Source: Methanosaeta sp. PtaU1.Bin112
Lineage (GTDB): Archaea > Halobacteriota > Methanosarcinia > Methanotrichales > Methanotrichaceae
NCBI GenBank assembly: GCA_002067705.1
Contig: MVRL01000086.1
Coordinates: 1-64,000 of the forward strand
Direction: 5' to 3'
Length of the DNA stretch: 64,000 nucleotides
Position numbers and translations under genes: made by a program. Of this stretch, positions 52,506-61,469 are shown one piece after another; position 1 is the stretch's first letter; the number at the start of each line of letters is the position of its first letter. A model generated the notes under the pieces. It was not told the DNA's origin, did not search any database, and saw nothing but the letters and a program-made list of their open reading frames with translations.

Positions 52506-54385
52506 TGCTGGAGGATATTTTGTATTTCCTTCTTCAATATGGCGCTCACAATGCTGCCGTCAGCTTTGCCCCTCAGCTCCTTCATGACCAGCCCCATGAG
52601 TGGCGCAACAGCCCTCTCGCCTTTGCTTCGCACAAGATCAACCTTGCTTCTCACTATCGCCTGAACGGCTTTGATCACCTCTGCCTCATCGACTCCTGCG
52701 AGGCCAGCAGATGCTGCGGCTTCAGAAGCAGTCATTTGCGGATGTGCGGCCAGAGTGCGCAGCAGATCGGTCAGTCCCTCCTTGGCCACGCTGCCTTTGC
52801 CGACCATTGCCAGGCAATCCCGATAATGCTGCTCAGTCAGATTGGAGACCAGGGCGCCCTCTCTGGCCAGCTCAATGGGAATGGTCTCCAGAGCCCGGAC
52901 GACGATGGAGGCGGGAAGACCGGTCTTCATGATCTCTTCAAAGAGGGGATAGTTGGGTGACGATGCCATTACACGAGACAGCTCTGCTGAGAGGTTGTAC
53001 TGCTGCTGGAAGCGCTTAGACCTGTCCGCGAACAGCTCGGGCATCTTCAGTCCGGCCAGCATCTGGGCAGTGATCGCCACCGCAGGCACATCGGTCTCCG
53101 GATACATGCGAGCTGAGCCAGGCAGGGGCCGCATGTACTCTGAGCAGCCGCTCGGCAGAGCGCGGCGCGTCTCCTCGGGCACGAAGGACAGAGCCTCACT
53201 GGCTCGAACCTGCACCGCTTGAAGGGCTTTTTCTGCCCTTTCCCGCGGGCCTGTGACCATTATCACTGCGTCGCCCTCGGCGGCAGCCAGAAGACTGCGA
53301 ACGGCCTGGACCTCCTCTGCGGTTACTCCATAAGCGGGCAGCTCATCGGTATGAAAGATCCCGCCCACGCCTGCCCTCTTGGCCCGGTCTGACATCTCTG
53401 AACCGAGCCGCCGATCGGGCTGAATCTCCCGGCCAACCAGGCCGGCAAAACCCGCCAGCCGACAAGCCAGGACAACGCCGCCGCTCTTGAGGGAACGGAC
53501 CAGAACCTTGGAGCCGGTTTTCGCAAACAGATCAGATACATCCCTGATGGAACCTTCAACCGAAGCCCCGCGACGGACCAGCTCATCTCTGATCTCCAGC
53601 AGATGCACCTGACGAAGAGCCTCATACTCCACCACCTTATCTACCAGGTTGAGGGCCTGTACGCCTTTGATCTCCACCCGCGCTCCACCTTTGATAGAGA
53701 CGTTGACATCCTGGCGGATGGTGCCAAGGCCTCTCTTCACCCGACCGGTAGAACGCAGGATCATTCCCAGATAAGATGCGACTTCCCTGGCATGGGCAGG
53801 AGAGACTATATCCGGAGCAGTCCCGATCTCCACCAGAGGTATTCCCAGCCGGTCCAAGGAATAGACCACACTGTCTCCCCGATCCTCAATGATGCGCGCC
53901 GCTTCCTCCTCCAGGCTGAGGATGCTTATGCCCACCGCGCCTTCTGCCGTCTCGATGTAGCCGTCTGAGCCTACATAACCGGTGCGCTGAAAGCCAGAGG
54001 TATTCGACCCGTCAATCACCATCTTGCGCATAGTGTGCAGCTCATCCACGATCTTCATATTCAGCAGCCTGGCGATGACCAGAGATACCTCCAGTGCCTC
54101 AGAATTTATCTCCCGGGGCGGCTCCTCATCAGCCTCTACCAGACAGGTAGTGTCATAGGACTTGTAGTGAAAACGCCTCGTAACAAGAACCTCCTCCAGA
54201 GCGGCTCGATCTATCTCGCCCAGCTCGCTTCGCGAGGGTCGCAGATACCGGAAGAACTCGAAATTGGACTCCTCTACCTCCCTATGCCTGGTGGGGCAAC
54301 CACAGAAGAGCTTGCAGGCGGTATCCAGCTGCTGGTGAATCTCAATTCCGCATATCAGTCCCAAAGCACGGTAATCTAATGCCAT
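52502..54385 (-). CDS. gatE: Glutamyl-tRNA(Gln) amidotransferase subunit E
   Basis: A 627-aa archaeal GatE, which with GatD converts Glu-tRNA(Gln) to Gln-tRNA(Gln). GLICGIEIHQQLDTACKLFCGCPT opens the cradle domain in outline; RRFHYKSYDTTCLVEADEEPP, VGSDGYIETAEGAVGI and RLGIPLVEIGTAPDI follow, and the AspRS-like insertion and the YqeY-like tail (AIVRSKVDLV...ILKKEIQNILQQ) complete it. ATG 54385 is chosen because the match begins there and AGGT lies 8 nt upstream. It is 4 nt from the histone stop and overlaps the orc1/cdc6 start. GatD is not in the window. Confidence 0.96.
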   Translation of the reverse strand: MALDYRALGLICGIEIHQQLDTACKLFCGCPTRHREVEESNFEFFRYLRPSRSELGEIDRAALEEVLVTRRFHYKSYDTTCLVEADEEPPREINSEALEVSLVIARLLNMKIVDELHTMRKMVIDGSNTSGFQRTGYVGSDGYIETAEGAVGISILSLEEEAARIIEDRGDSVVYSLDRLGIPLVEIGTAPDIVSPAHAREVASYLGMILRSTGRVKRGLGTIRQDVNVSIKGGARVEIKGVQALNLVDKVVEYEALRQVHLLEIRDELVRRGASVEGSIRDVSDLFAKTGSKVLVRSLKSGGVVLACRLAGFAGLVGREIQPDRRLGSEMSDRAKRAGVGGIFHTDELPAYGVTAEEVQAVRSLLAAAEGDAVIMVTGPRERAEKALQAVQVRASEALSFVPEETRRALPSGCSEYMRPLPGSARMYPETDVPAVAITAQMLAGLKMPELFADRSKRFQQQYNLSAELSRVMASSPNYPLFEEIMKTGLPASIVVRALETIPIELAREGALVSNLTEQHYRDCLAMVGKGSVAKEGLTDLLRTLAAHPQMTASEAAASAGLAGVDEAEVIKAVQAIVRSKVDLVRSKGERAVAPLMGLVMKELRGKADGSIVSAILKKEIQNILQQ

Positions 54386-54389
54386 TGAT

Positions 54390-54620
54390 CTACCTTTCAG
54401 AGACCAGGGGTGGTTTAACTCTTTTGACTGCCTCTCTGATGTCCTCAGACTTGACAGTCTTTCTCTTGGCATGGTTGGCCCAACCGACTGCTTCACGGGC
54501 TACCTCCAAGCCATAGCTCTCCAGAACCTCTGCCAGCGCATCCCTCGCGCCTTCGCTCACTCTATTGGCCCCAGCCTCGCGGATGAGTCTGCTCACCGGG
54601 GCAACGGGAAGTATCGGCAT
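54390..54620 (-). CDS. Archaeal histone
   Basis: A 76-aa histone-fold protein: LPVAPVSRLIREAGANRVSE, LAEVLESYGLEVAREAVGWA, HAKRKTVKSEDIREAVKRV are the three helices of the HMf-like fold with the RKTV loop that contacts DNA. It forms dimers or longer stacks that wrap DNA. First gene of the histone-gatE-orc1/cdc6 operon; GAGGTG is 7 nt before the ATG. Confidence 0.96.
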   Translation of the reverse strand: MPILPVAPVSRLIREAGANRVSEGARDALAEVLESYGLEVAREAVGWANHAKRKTVKSEDIREAVKRVKPPLVSER

Positions 54621-55006
54621 TCTTCATACACCTCATAAATCCAGATTTTGCAGCCAGAAGAGAAAAAGCTTATTCCTCCGAGTGCTACAAGCCAGAATAA
54701 TCATCCTATCATCCTGCAATTCCATATATAATTTTTGTTAGGCAAAGCTATCCATTAATAAATCCTATTAAAAAATCGCACTAACATTATAGGTTTATTT
54801 GAAAAATAAAGCCTGGAAATAGGAAAAATCTAAAAAGCGGATGGGAAATGTCATAGCGTTGGAGCAAAGGGGTTGTCAAGACCCGCCCCCTTCAACGGTT
54901 GGGATGAATCGTACCCCCTTTGATTGCTTTCACGCGGCTCAGATCAACTATATCTACAATGACCGCAATCTTGGTTCAACCGTTAACCTTCAGAGAGGAG
55001 CTGATG
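54621..55006. other. AT-rich intergenic region with inverted repeats, candidate regulatory or origin region
   Basis: Between the divergent histone operon and an unknown gene. Bases 54715-54838 are very AT-rich (few G/C runs). The following 100 bases hold related short motifs: AAAGGGG (54866-54872), CCCCCTTCAACGG (54886-54898), CCCCCTTTGATTG (54914-54926), and CAACGGTT facing AACCGTT near 54980. Archaeal origins often lie beside orc1/cdc6 genes and contain such repeats, but I see no clear ORB consensus. Confidence 0.3.
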
Positions 55007-55342
55007 ATGAGCGAGCTGGTATGCAAGGCAATTATATACAAAGATCTGGAAGATGTTTATGGCCCCTGCGGATGCGGCATGAACCTGGCCACGCTGCCCG
55101 TGCTTCTTCCCCGAGACTGGGTCGTCGTGGAGCGCCCCGCTCAGGCGGAACAGGACGAGTTCTGCAAGGGCTTTGATTTCAGGAGGACGTCGGGATTCTC
55201 TTGCAACAACGTCTTTGAGCATGAGATGGATGGCATTGAGTACATGGCCAACTTCTCCTGCTGCTCGGAGTGTGCCGAAAAAGCCGTAGAGAAAGGATAT
55301 GCTACCTACGCAGGGAAATCCTATCCGCGAGCACTGCGCTGA
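55007..55342 (+). CDS. Unknown 111-aa cysteine-rich protein
   Basis: I do not recognise this protein. ATG 55007 has GGAG 6 nt upstream. It contains eight cysteines, among them PCGCG (residues about 20-24), EFCKG, FSCNN and SCCSECAEK near the C-terminus, suggesting a metal site. It is cytoplasmic by sequence. A glutaredoxin-like gene follows 18 nt later, so the pair probably forms an operon with a redox theme. Confidence 0.65.
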   Translation: MSELVCKAIIYKDLEDVYGPCGCGMNLATLPVLLPRDWVVVERPAQAEQDEFCKGFDFRRTSGFSCNNVFEHEMDGIEYMANFSCCSECAEKAVEKGYATYAGKSYPRALR

Positions 55343-55360
55343 ATATCAGGAGGTATAGAA

Positions 55361-55609
55361 TTGAAGTTAATAGTATATTCAACGCAGACCTGCCCGAAAT
55401 GCCAGCAGCTCAAAGCAGCGCTGGCAAAGGCAGGCATCTCATTTGAGAACCAGGATATGAGCACACCCGAGGCCCTTACGGAGCTGCGCATAAACGGTGT
55501 ATTCACGCTCACAGCGCCGGTTCTTCAGGCAGATGACAGGTTCTACACCGTAGATGAGCTATTCTCCGGCGAGAAGCTTGTAGATCTCACCGAGATCATC
55601 AAGAGCTAA
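55361..55609 (+). CDS. Glutaredoxin-like protein
   Basis: An 82-aa thioredoxin-fold protein with the redox motif CPKC at residues 11-14 and the TAPVLQADD cis-Pro loop; the Gly-Gly motif that binds glutathione is absent, as in NrdH-like proteins. Translation starts at TTG 55361, with GGAGG 7 nt upstream. It reduces disulfides in target proteins. Its end overlaps the convergent ACT-domain gene by 4 nt. Confidence 0.88.
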   Translation: MKLIVYSTQTCPKCQQLKAALAKAGISFENQDMSTPEALTELRINGVFTLTAPVLQADDRFYTVDELFSGEKLVDLTEIIKS

Positions 55610-56271
55610 AACACCCTGCCCTGCACCCGACAGATATTGAATACCGCTGTGCTGGCGATATGCATCACTGCGAAGGTACCGGCTTGAATGGGGTCGGTTA
55701 CAACCAGATCCGCCTGTTCCGGAACGGAGCCTGCCATCCTCAGTGCAATAACCGGTATGCCTTCAGCCTGTAGCTTTTTCATCTCCTCGGTGATACGTCC
55801 GCCCATGAGAGCCCCGGCCAATACCAGGATGCCGGCGCGCGGCAGCCGGCGCACCGCACTCACTGCATCGGCAATAGCATCCTCTCCCACCAGGGGAATG
55901 GTGTCCACGCTTATTCGCTCACCCCTGAGATTATGCCGGTCAGCTTCGCTTACCGCACCCACCGCGACCTGAGCCACCTGGGCGCCACCGCCAATGATTA
56001 TCACTCGAGAGCCATATATCTTCTCGAACGGCTTGTGAATGGAGACCTCAAGGATGGATTTCAAATCATGCAGCTCCTCCACAATTCCCGAAACATCCTC
56101 TGACGGACAGTCGATCTCCATATAAACCGAAGCCTTGCCCTGGTTCATGCCTCTCTCCACAACAAACTGTTGAGTGTAGACTATGTTGCCTCCCCTCTTG
56201 GCCACAGTTCCTGCGATGTCGCGCAGCATTCCCGGACGATCCAGACAGATTACATTAATCGCTGTGCTCAT
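55606..56271 (-). CDS. ACT domain protein with DUF5612-like C-terminus
   Basis: A 221-aa protein. Residues 1-75 form an ACT domain (INVICLDRPGMLRDIAGTVAKRGGNIVYTQ in parts), a small-molecule sensor usually for amino acids. Residues 85-221 (YGSRVIIIGGGAQVAQVAVGAV, IVLAGALMGGRI-like AGILVLAGALMGGRI, GTFAVMHIASTAVFN) match the DUF5612 companion of archaeal ACT proteins. Start at ATG 56271 is favoured by GAGG 6 nt upstream. A regulatory function is likely, its target unknown. Confidence 0.85.
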   Translation of the reverse strand: MSTAINVICLDRPGMLRDIAGTVAKRGGNIVYTQQFVVERGMNQGKASVYMEIDCPSEDVSGIVEELHDLKSILEVSIHKPFEKIYGSRVIIIGGGAQVAQVAVGAVSEADRHNLRGERISVDTIPLVGEDAIADAVSAVRRLPRAGILVLAGALMGGRITEEMKKLQAEGIPVIALRMAGSVPEQADLVVTDPIQAGTFAVMHIASTAVFNICRVQGRVF

Positions 56272-56331
56272 TTCGTGCCTCAATTTCCCTAAGCATGCCG
56301 GGAAACATTAATATGACGAGTGGTCTACCTT

Positions 56332-56646
56332 ATGCCAATGGAATTCTGTCCCCAATGCAAGAGCATGATGATGCCCAAGGACGGCATGATGGTCTGCAGA
56401 AAGTGCGGCCACAAGATCCCAAAGACCTCGGGCGAGTCTATGCTCAGCAAGACCAAGCAACTGGATCGCGTCGTTCCCGTATTGGAACAAGAGTCATCGG
56501 GCCTGCCCACCACCAATTGTAAATGTCCGGAATGCGGCAATAACGTCGCATACTGGTGGCTTCGGCAACTCCGTTCTGCTGATGAGAGCGAAGTCCGGTT
56601 CTTCCGCTGCACCAAATGCAACAGAACATGGCGAGAATATGACTAG
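56332..56646 (+). CDS. tfs: Transcription factor S (TFS)
   Basis: A 104-aa two-zinc-ribbon protein. MEFCPQCKSMMMPKDG with CRKCGHK is the N-terminal ribbon; CPECGNNVAYWWLRQLRSADESEVRF in parts and CTKCNRTWREYD the C-terminal one. The acidic pair DE at the hairpin tip stimulates RNA cleavage by backtracked RNA polymerase. ATG 56332 is preferred; the frame can extend to GTG 56320. It sits just upstream of the PCNA-PriL pair. Confidence 0.95.
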   Translation: MPMEFCPQCKSMMMPKDGMMVCRKCGHKIPKTSGESMLSKTKQLDRVVPVLEQESSGLPTTNCKCPECGNNVAYWWLRQLRSADESEVRFFRCTKCNRTWREYD

Positions 56647-56696
56647 GCATCAACTATATTAAATATAAAACGGTTCTGATGGATGAGGCTCAAGGA

Positions 56697-57431
56697 ATGT
56701 TCAAGGCAGTAATCAATGCAGAGACTCTTCGCGATGCAATCGATTCAGTCTCTTCTCTGGTGGATGAGGTCAAGTTCTCAATATCGGAAAACGGCCTGGA
56801 GCTGAAGGCTGTAGATCCGGCAAACGTAGCTATGGTATCGCTTCAAATCGGTAGCCAGGCATTCGAATACTTCAAAGCCGAAGCTTGCGAGATAGGCATC
56901 GACTTGGTCCGCCTCAGCGATGTGCTGAGCATGGCAGATAAAGGCGAGAACGTCCAACTGGAACTGGAAGAAGAGAGCCACAAGCTGAAGATAGCAGTGG
57001 GATCTCTCTCTTACACCTTAAGCCTGATCGACCCCACTGCCATCCGCAAAGAGCCGCGCATACCAGAACTGGATCTGCCGGCTCACGTGACGCTGCCAGG
57101 AGTGGAGCTGCGCCGGGCGGTAAAAGCTGCCGAAAAGGTAAGCGATCATGTAATACTTGGGGTCTCGGACGAAGGCTTCTACATGGAAGCCAAAGGAGAC
57201 ATCGATTCGCTCAGGCTGAAGATCCCCAGCACGGAGCTGCTCGGAATGAAGCCCGGCGAGGCCAGAAGCCTCTTCTCTCTGGACTATCTGGAAGACATGT
57301 CCAAGTCCATAAGCAAAGCAAGCGAGGTAACACTGGAGATGGGAATAGACTATCCGCTACGCATCCATCTCAAGCTCGGCCAGCATGTGGAGATCAATTA
57401 CCTCTTGGCTCCACGAATCGAACAAGAATGA
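56697..57431 (+). CDS. pcn: DNA polymerase sliding clamp (PCNA)
   Basis: A 244-aa PCNA monomer: KAVINAETLRDAIDSVSSLVDEVKF opening in outline, ELKAVDPANVAMVSLQI, the GIDLVRLSDVLSMA interdomain part, and YLLAPRIE at the C-terminus. Trimers encircle DNA and hold polymerase and ligase. A TATA box (AAATATAAAA near 56660) implies transcription from about 56688, which rules out the ATG at 56679 and supports ATG 56697 with GAGG 8 nt upstream. It overlaps priL by 4 nt. Confidence 0.95.
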   Translation: MFKAVINAETLRDAIDSVSSLVDEVKFSISENGLELKAVDPANVAMVSLQIGSQAFEYFKAEACEIGIDLVRLSDVLSMADKGENVQLELEEESHKLKIAVGSLSYTLSLIDPTAIRKEPRIPELDLPAHVTLPGVELRRAVKAAEKVSDHVILGVSDEGFYMEAKGDIDSLRLKIPSTELLGMKPGEARSLFSLDYLEDMSKSISKASEVTLEMGIDYPLRIHLKLGQHVEINYLLAPRIEQE

Positions 57432-58438
57432 GGATCTCAGACTATCCTTTTACCGAAGCGGCCGCTAAAGAGGTGCGAGAAGCCGGCTACTCTCTGGAAA
57501 GCCTTCTCGGCAAAACCATTTTTAGGGGGGTGCGCAGCCGCGCTGCGCAGAGAGTCTCTGATGCCATGAGCGGTACTATCACAGAGACCGCAACCAACAC
57601 CCAGGCTGAGCAATTGGCTGAACTCCTCTCATATCCTCTGGCAAGAATCATGGTCTCATGCCTTGATGATTCCATTCTGCTGCGCCGTTACGCTCTGGCT
57701 GAGGCAAAGCTGGCCTTTAGAATGATGCAGAAAGAAAAGGAAGGGCTTGATGCCATAGCCAACGACCTGGGGCTGCATCCCCAGGGACCGGGACCCTACA
57801 AGATTCACTTTTCCGAGTACATCCGAGCGGCTCACCGCATGCACAGCCCAAAATGGAAGCTGACCAATCGCGACCTGATGCAGGGATACCTCACAATCAC
57901 CAGAGAGGAGCTGATGCGAATCATGGAGGAAGCAGCCCGGGAAAAGATCATGAAAGGCCTGCCCATTCCTGCGGACGAAGAGACCTGCGCCTCACTCCAG
58001 GAATACCTGCAGCCGCTCAAAGAGCAGCTTGAGAGAATCAGAGCACGGGATAGAGTTGACCTAGGTGCAGTTAACGAAGGTGCCTTTCCGCCCTGCATCA
58101 AGAGTATGTTAAAAAGCGTTGCCAAAGGCAACAACCTGGCCCACAGCGCTCGCTTTGCTCTGGTCAGCTTTCTCCTGCAGATCAATATGACTGCTGAGGA
58201 GGTCATATCCCTCTTTAGCACCAGCCCGGATTATGATGAGGAGAGAACGCGCTACCAGGTAGAGCACATCGCAGGAGCTTCGGGCACGAGCTACAAGCCT
58301 CCTGCCTGTGCCACTATGGCCACCTACGGCAACTGTCCGGGGGAAGACGAACTCTGCCGCAAGATAAGACATCCCCTCAGCTATTACGAGAGAAGAATGA
58401 GGATCTTCAAGCCTCTCTCGCCTGAGAGACAGCCGTAA
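57428..58438 (+). CDS. priL: DNA primase large subunit PriL
   Basis: The 336-aa regulatory subunit of archaeal/eukaryotic-type primase. The C-terminal domain carries the iron-sulfur ligands: CIKSMLKS (about residue 223), then CATMATYGNCPGEDELC, then the basic RHPLSYYERR. SARFALVSFLLQINM is another family block. It is translationally coupled to pcn and its 3' end overlaps the convergent moeA by 32 nt. Confidence 0.94.
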   Translation: MRISDYPFTEAAAKEVREAGYSLESLLGKTIFRGVRSRAAQRVSDAMSGTITETATNTQAEQLAELLSYPLARIMVSCLDDSILLRRYALAEAKLAFRMMQKEKEGLDAIANDLGLHPQGPGPYKIHFSEYIRAAHRMHSPKWKLTNRDLMQGYLTITREELMRIMEEAAREKIMKGLPIPADEETCASLQEYLQPLKEQLERIRARDRVDLGAVNEGAFPPCIKSMLKSVAKGNNLAHSARFALVSFLLQINMTAEEVISLFSTSPDYDEERTRYQVEHIAGASGTSYKPPACATMATYGNCPGEDELCRKIRHPLSYYERRMRIFKPLSPERQP

Positions 58439-60173
58439 CAAAGGACCTAAGAGGAACGCTATCGACACCCTCCGGCCTGGCCAGCAGGCGGACATCATCC
58501 TGCCAAAGCAGCTTAAAGCTAAGGCCAGCTTCCTCTGCAGCCCGTCTTTCTGCAAATCCCACGTCCCCCCGCCCAGAGGCAACGGCAGCCGCAACAGCAG
58601 AATGCGTCCTGGCGGCACGCACGTAGCGAGGATGAGCAAGACCCATCGACTGAAGGTGCCGCTCAAATTGGGCATGCAGGGCAGAGTCCCGATGCCAGCC
58701 CACAATGCGCCGGCTGGCAAGGTCAGATAGGACATCAGCATCCCGGAATGCCAGGCCCATTTCTCTCTTAAATGATCCGACGAGGGTCATGCCCTCTACC
58801 TCCACTTCCGACCCGCAGACCGCAGCCAGGTCTGCCACTCCGTCCTCCAGAAAGAGCCGGGCTCGCATCGACCCGTTATTCAGGAGCAGAATGCGCAGGG
58901 GCATGCTCTCGGTCATCTTTTCCAAGAGAAGGGAATTCTCCCCCGCCACCACGAGATCGGCAGGCTTCATCTCGCCAAATAGCTCCACCTCTACCCTTTC
59001 GCCCTTCTCCAGATATTCGACGCCCAGAGGGACATCGATAATGCCATCCGCTCCGGCCAGTGTGGTGATGGAGCCGCTTCCTTTATCCACCGGATAGACC
59101 AGCCCCTTCGATATGCCCACGGCAAACATCTGGCGCCGGCCATCGAATCGCAGCGGCCCGGAGAGAGTGCCGGCCACCTTCTTTTGGATATGCCCCTGGC
59201 CCAAAGCGGCACGAATGACGGGAGCGGCCAGGCAGGAGAATATGGTAAGAGCGCTGGTGGGATAGCCGGGCAGACCCAGGCAGGGCTTGCCATTGATCAC
59301 GCCGAAGACAGCGGGCTTTCCGGGCTTGAAGTTCACACCGTGAAATATCAGCTGGCCAACCTCCTCAAATACCCTGAAGATCATATCCCCGGCGCCTGCA
59401 GATGTGCTGCCGCTCACCAAAACCATACTGCACTCCTCTGCCATCTTATGCAGCATCGACGCCATTGACTCCTCCTCATCAGGGAGGATGCCGTAGGGAA
59501 CGGCCTGAGCACCGCAGTCGGCCACAGCTGCAGATATTGTGTAAGTATTGATGTCGTGTATCTGGCCCGCAGCCAGAGCCTCGCCGGGCGTCACCAGCTC
59601 ATTGCCGGTCGAGGCCACCGCCACCTTAAGGCCGCGCACTTTTGCTTCCGACCGGCCAAGGGCTGCCAGGACCCCAATCTCCCGCGCGGCGAGCTTTGTG
59701 CCGGGAAAGAGAACAGCTTCGCCAAAAGAGATATCGCTTCCCGCCGCCTGTACGTTCTCACTGCTAAAAACCGGCCTTCGGATCAGGACGCGATGCCCTT
59801 GCAGCTCACTGTACTCAACCATGACCACTGAGTCTGCGCCAGGCGGCATCATGGAACCGGTGGAGACCTCAGCCGCCTCGCCCTGGGCCACGCGCAGGCT
59901 GGGGAGCGCCCCCATGGGCACGGTGCCAACCAGACGCAGACTGACAGGCCGGTCTTCCCTTGCCTGCAGGGTATCCTCAGACTGCACGGCAAATCCGTCC
60001 TTGGAGCTGCGAGAAAATCCCGGAACATCCAGAGAGGATACGATCTTCTCGGCCAGGATGCGGCCTTGAGCCATCTGCAGTGGCACAGATTCGACTGCTG
60101 TAAAGGGAAGGCGGCTTTGAACTATCGATAGGGCTTCTTCCAAAGCAATGAGGTTTCTAAACTCCTTGGCCAT
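58407..60173 (-). CDS. moeA: MoeA (molybdopterin molybdenumtransferase) fused to a periplasmic-binding-like domain
   Basis: A 588-aa protein. Residues 1-400 are MoeA: SRSSKDGFAVQSEDT, TGSMMPPGADSVVMVEYSE, STGNELVTPGEALAAGQIHD, and VNFKPGKPAVFGVINGKPCLGLPGYPTSAL. It inserts molybdate or tungstate into molybdopterin. Residues about 405-588 (VAGENSLLLEKM...GVADLAAVCG...THSAVAAAVASGRGDVGFAERRAA) form a periplasmic-binding-protein-like domain, a fusion known in archaeal MoeA, which may sense a ligand. Supplies cofactor for enzymes such as formylmethanofuran dehydrogenase (inference). Confidence 0.93.
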   Translation of the reverse strand: MAKEFRNLIALEEALSIVQSRLPFTAVESVPLQMAQGRILAEKIVSSLDVPGFSRSSKDGFAVQSEDTLQAREDRPVSLRLVGTVPMGALPSLRVAQGEAAEVSTGSMMPPGADSVVMVEYSELQGHRVLIRRPVFSSENVQAAGSDISFGEAVLFPGTKLAAREIGVLAALGRSEAKVRGLKVAVASTGNELVTPGEALAAGQIHDINTYTISAAVADCGAQAVPYGILPDEEESMASMLHKMAEECSMVLVSGSTSAGAGDMIFRVFEEVGQLIFHGVNFKPGKPAVFGVINGKPCLGLPGYPTSALTIFSCLAAPVIRAALGQGHIQKKVAGTLSGPLRFDGRRQMFAVGISKGLVYPVDKGSGSITTLAGADGIIDVPLGVEYLEKGERVEVELFGEMKPADLVVAGENSLLLEKMTESMPLRILLLNNGSMRARLFLEDGVADLAAVCGSEVEVEGMTLVGSFKREMGLAFRDADVLSDLASRRIVGWHRDSALHAQFERHLQSMGLAHPRYVRAARTHSAVAAAVASGRGDVGFAERRAAEEAGLSFKLLWQDDVRLLARPEGVDSVPLRSFVTAVSQAREA

Positions 60174-60250
60174 GCGCCAGACTATATCAGTGGCTCTATA
60201 AAAGCCCTGAGCAATTGGCAGGACGAAAAGGATATCTCAAAAAGGAAAAG

Positions 60251-61033
60251 ATGCTCCTTATGAGATCCGGGCCAAGTCAAGAGGACTCGACAACCTCAAA
60301 TGATCACCGGAAAGGGCTGAAGAGCCCCCCGCCATCCGGCACTCTCCGGGAGGGCTTCAAAGCCGCCTGGCCTATATGCGTGGGCTATCTTCCCCTCGGA
60401 TTTGCCTTCGGAGTCCTGGCCCAGAAGGCAGGATTGGGGCCGCTGGATATTGCCCTCATGTCCGTGCTGGTCTATGCCGGATCCTCTCAGTTTATCGCCG
60501 TGGCCATGCTGAGCAGTGCCGCTGCGCCCCTATCCATCATTCTCACGACATTCATCGTCAATTTTAGGCATTTTCTGATGAGCTCGTCCCTGGCGGTTTA
60601 TCTGCACGGTGAGAGCAGAGGATTCCTCTCCCTCTTTGCCTATGGCGTCACTGATGAGAGCTTCGCGATCAATCTGGTCAAGTTCAGGGAAGGACGATGG
60701 CATCGCTATCAAGCTCTGGCGGTCAACCAGATATCCAATCTCGCCTGGATCGGCAGCACAACTTTCGGTGGCTATGCCGGGCAGTTCGTTCTTGCCGGAA
60801 GCTTAGGGATCGACTACGCACTGATTGCCATGTTCCTCTGCCTGCTGACCTTTCAGCTCAGAGGGAGGATTTACCTTCTGACGGCCATCGTATCCGGAGC
60901 CGCGGCCATCGCCATATCATTTGTCGTTGCCGGAAACAGCTTTGTCATTATGGCTTCGCTCTTCGGCGCCACAGCGGGATTTGCCCTCAAGAGATATGCG
61001 AGAAAAAGGAGGAGCCACTATGGCGGAGACTGA
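60251..61033 (+). CDS. azlC: Branched-chain amino acid exporter large subunit (AzlC)
   Basis: A 260-aa membrane protein with AzlC signatures: WPICVGYLPLGFAFGVLAQKAG, VYAGSSQFIAVAM, NFRHFLMSSSLA and YGVTDESFA. A TATA box TATAAAA at about 60197 implies transcription from about 60222, so ATG 60251 with AGGA nearby is favoured over 60215. It acts with AzlD, which overlaps its end by 14 nt. Confidence 0.92.
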   Translation: MLLMRSGPSQEDSTTSNDHRKGLKSPPPSGTLREGFKAAWPICVGYLPLGFAFGVLAQKAGLGPLDIALMSVLVYAGSSQFIAVAMLSSAAAPLSIILTTFIVNFRHFLMSSSLAVYLHGESRGFLSLFAYGVTDESFAINLVKFREGRWHRYQALAVNQISNLAWIGSTTFGGYAGQFVLAGSLGIDYALIAMFLCLLTFQLRGRIYLLTAIVSGAAAIAISFVVAGNSFVIMASLFGATAGFALKRYARKRRSHYGGD

Positions 61034-61343
61034 ATACCTGCTGCTGATTGCTGGCATGGGGCTTGTCACCTACATTCCCCGCTACCTTCCGCTATTCTTT
61101 CTGGCCCAAAGAGAGCTGCCGTGCTGGCTCATCGAGTGGCTGGACATGATCCCGGTGGCGATCTTGAGCGCTCTGGTATTCTCGGAGCTATTTCTCTCCG
61201 GCACCCCGCGCCATCTGGAACTGGTGCAAGCCAAATCGCTGGTGGCTATTCCCACCATTCTCGTCGCCCTCAGGACGAGATCACTCGGCTGGACGGTAAT
61301 TTCCGGGATGATTCTATTCTGGCTGGCAGAGAAGATCATTTGA
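61020..61343 (+). CDS. azlD: Branched-chain amino acid exporter small subunit (AzlD)
   Basis: A 107-aa membrane protein with four helices and the AzlD pattern GLVTYIPRYLPLFFL...LDMIPVAILSALVF...LVAIPTILVALRTRSLGWTV. ATG 61020 has GGAGGA 6 nt upstream within azlC. It forms the exporter with AzlC. Confidence 0.9.
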   Translation: MAETEYLLLIAGMGLVTYIPRYLPLFFLAQRELPCWLIEWLDMIPVAILSALVFSELFLSGTPRHLELVQAKSLVAIPTILVALRTRSLGWTVISGMILFWLAEKII

Positions 61344-61469
61344 CCACTGCCGCCATCCCTGCACCTGCAGCTATGAAAAGCTAAATATCTGATAATTGAG
61401 TTAGTAGTGAAGAGAAGCCTTCACCACGTTTTGATATGGAGAAGACCGGATAGCAGGAGAGTTGACAGC

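Noticed and set aside
54390-54620. Histone as possible CBF/NF-Y-like transcription factor
   Set aside because: Length, the RKTV loop and lack of extra domains fit an ordinary HMf-type archaeal histone.
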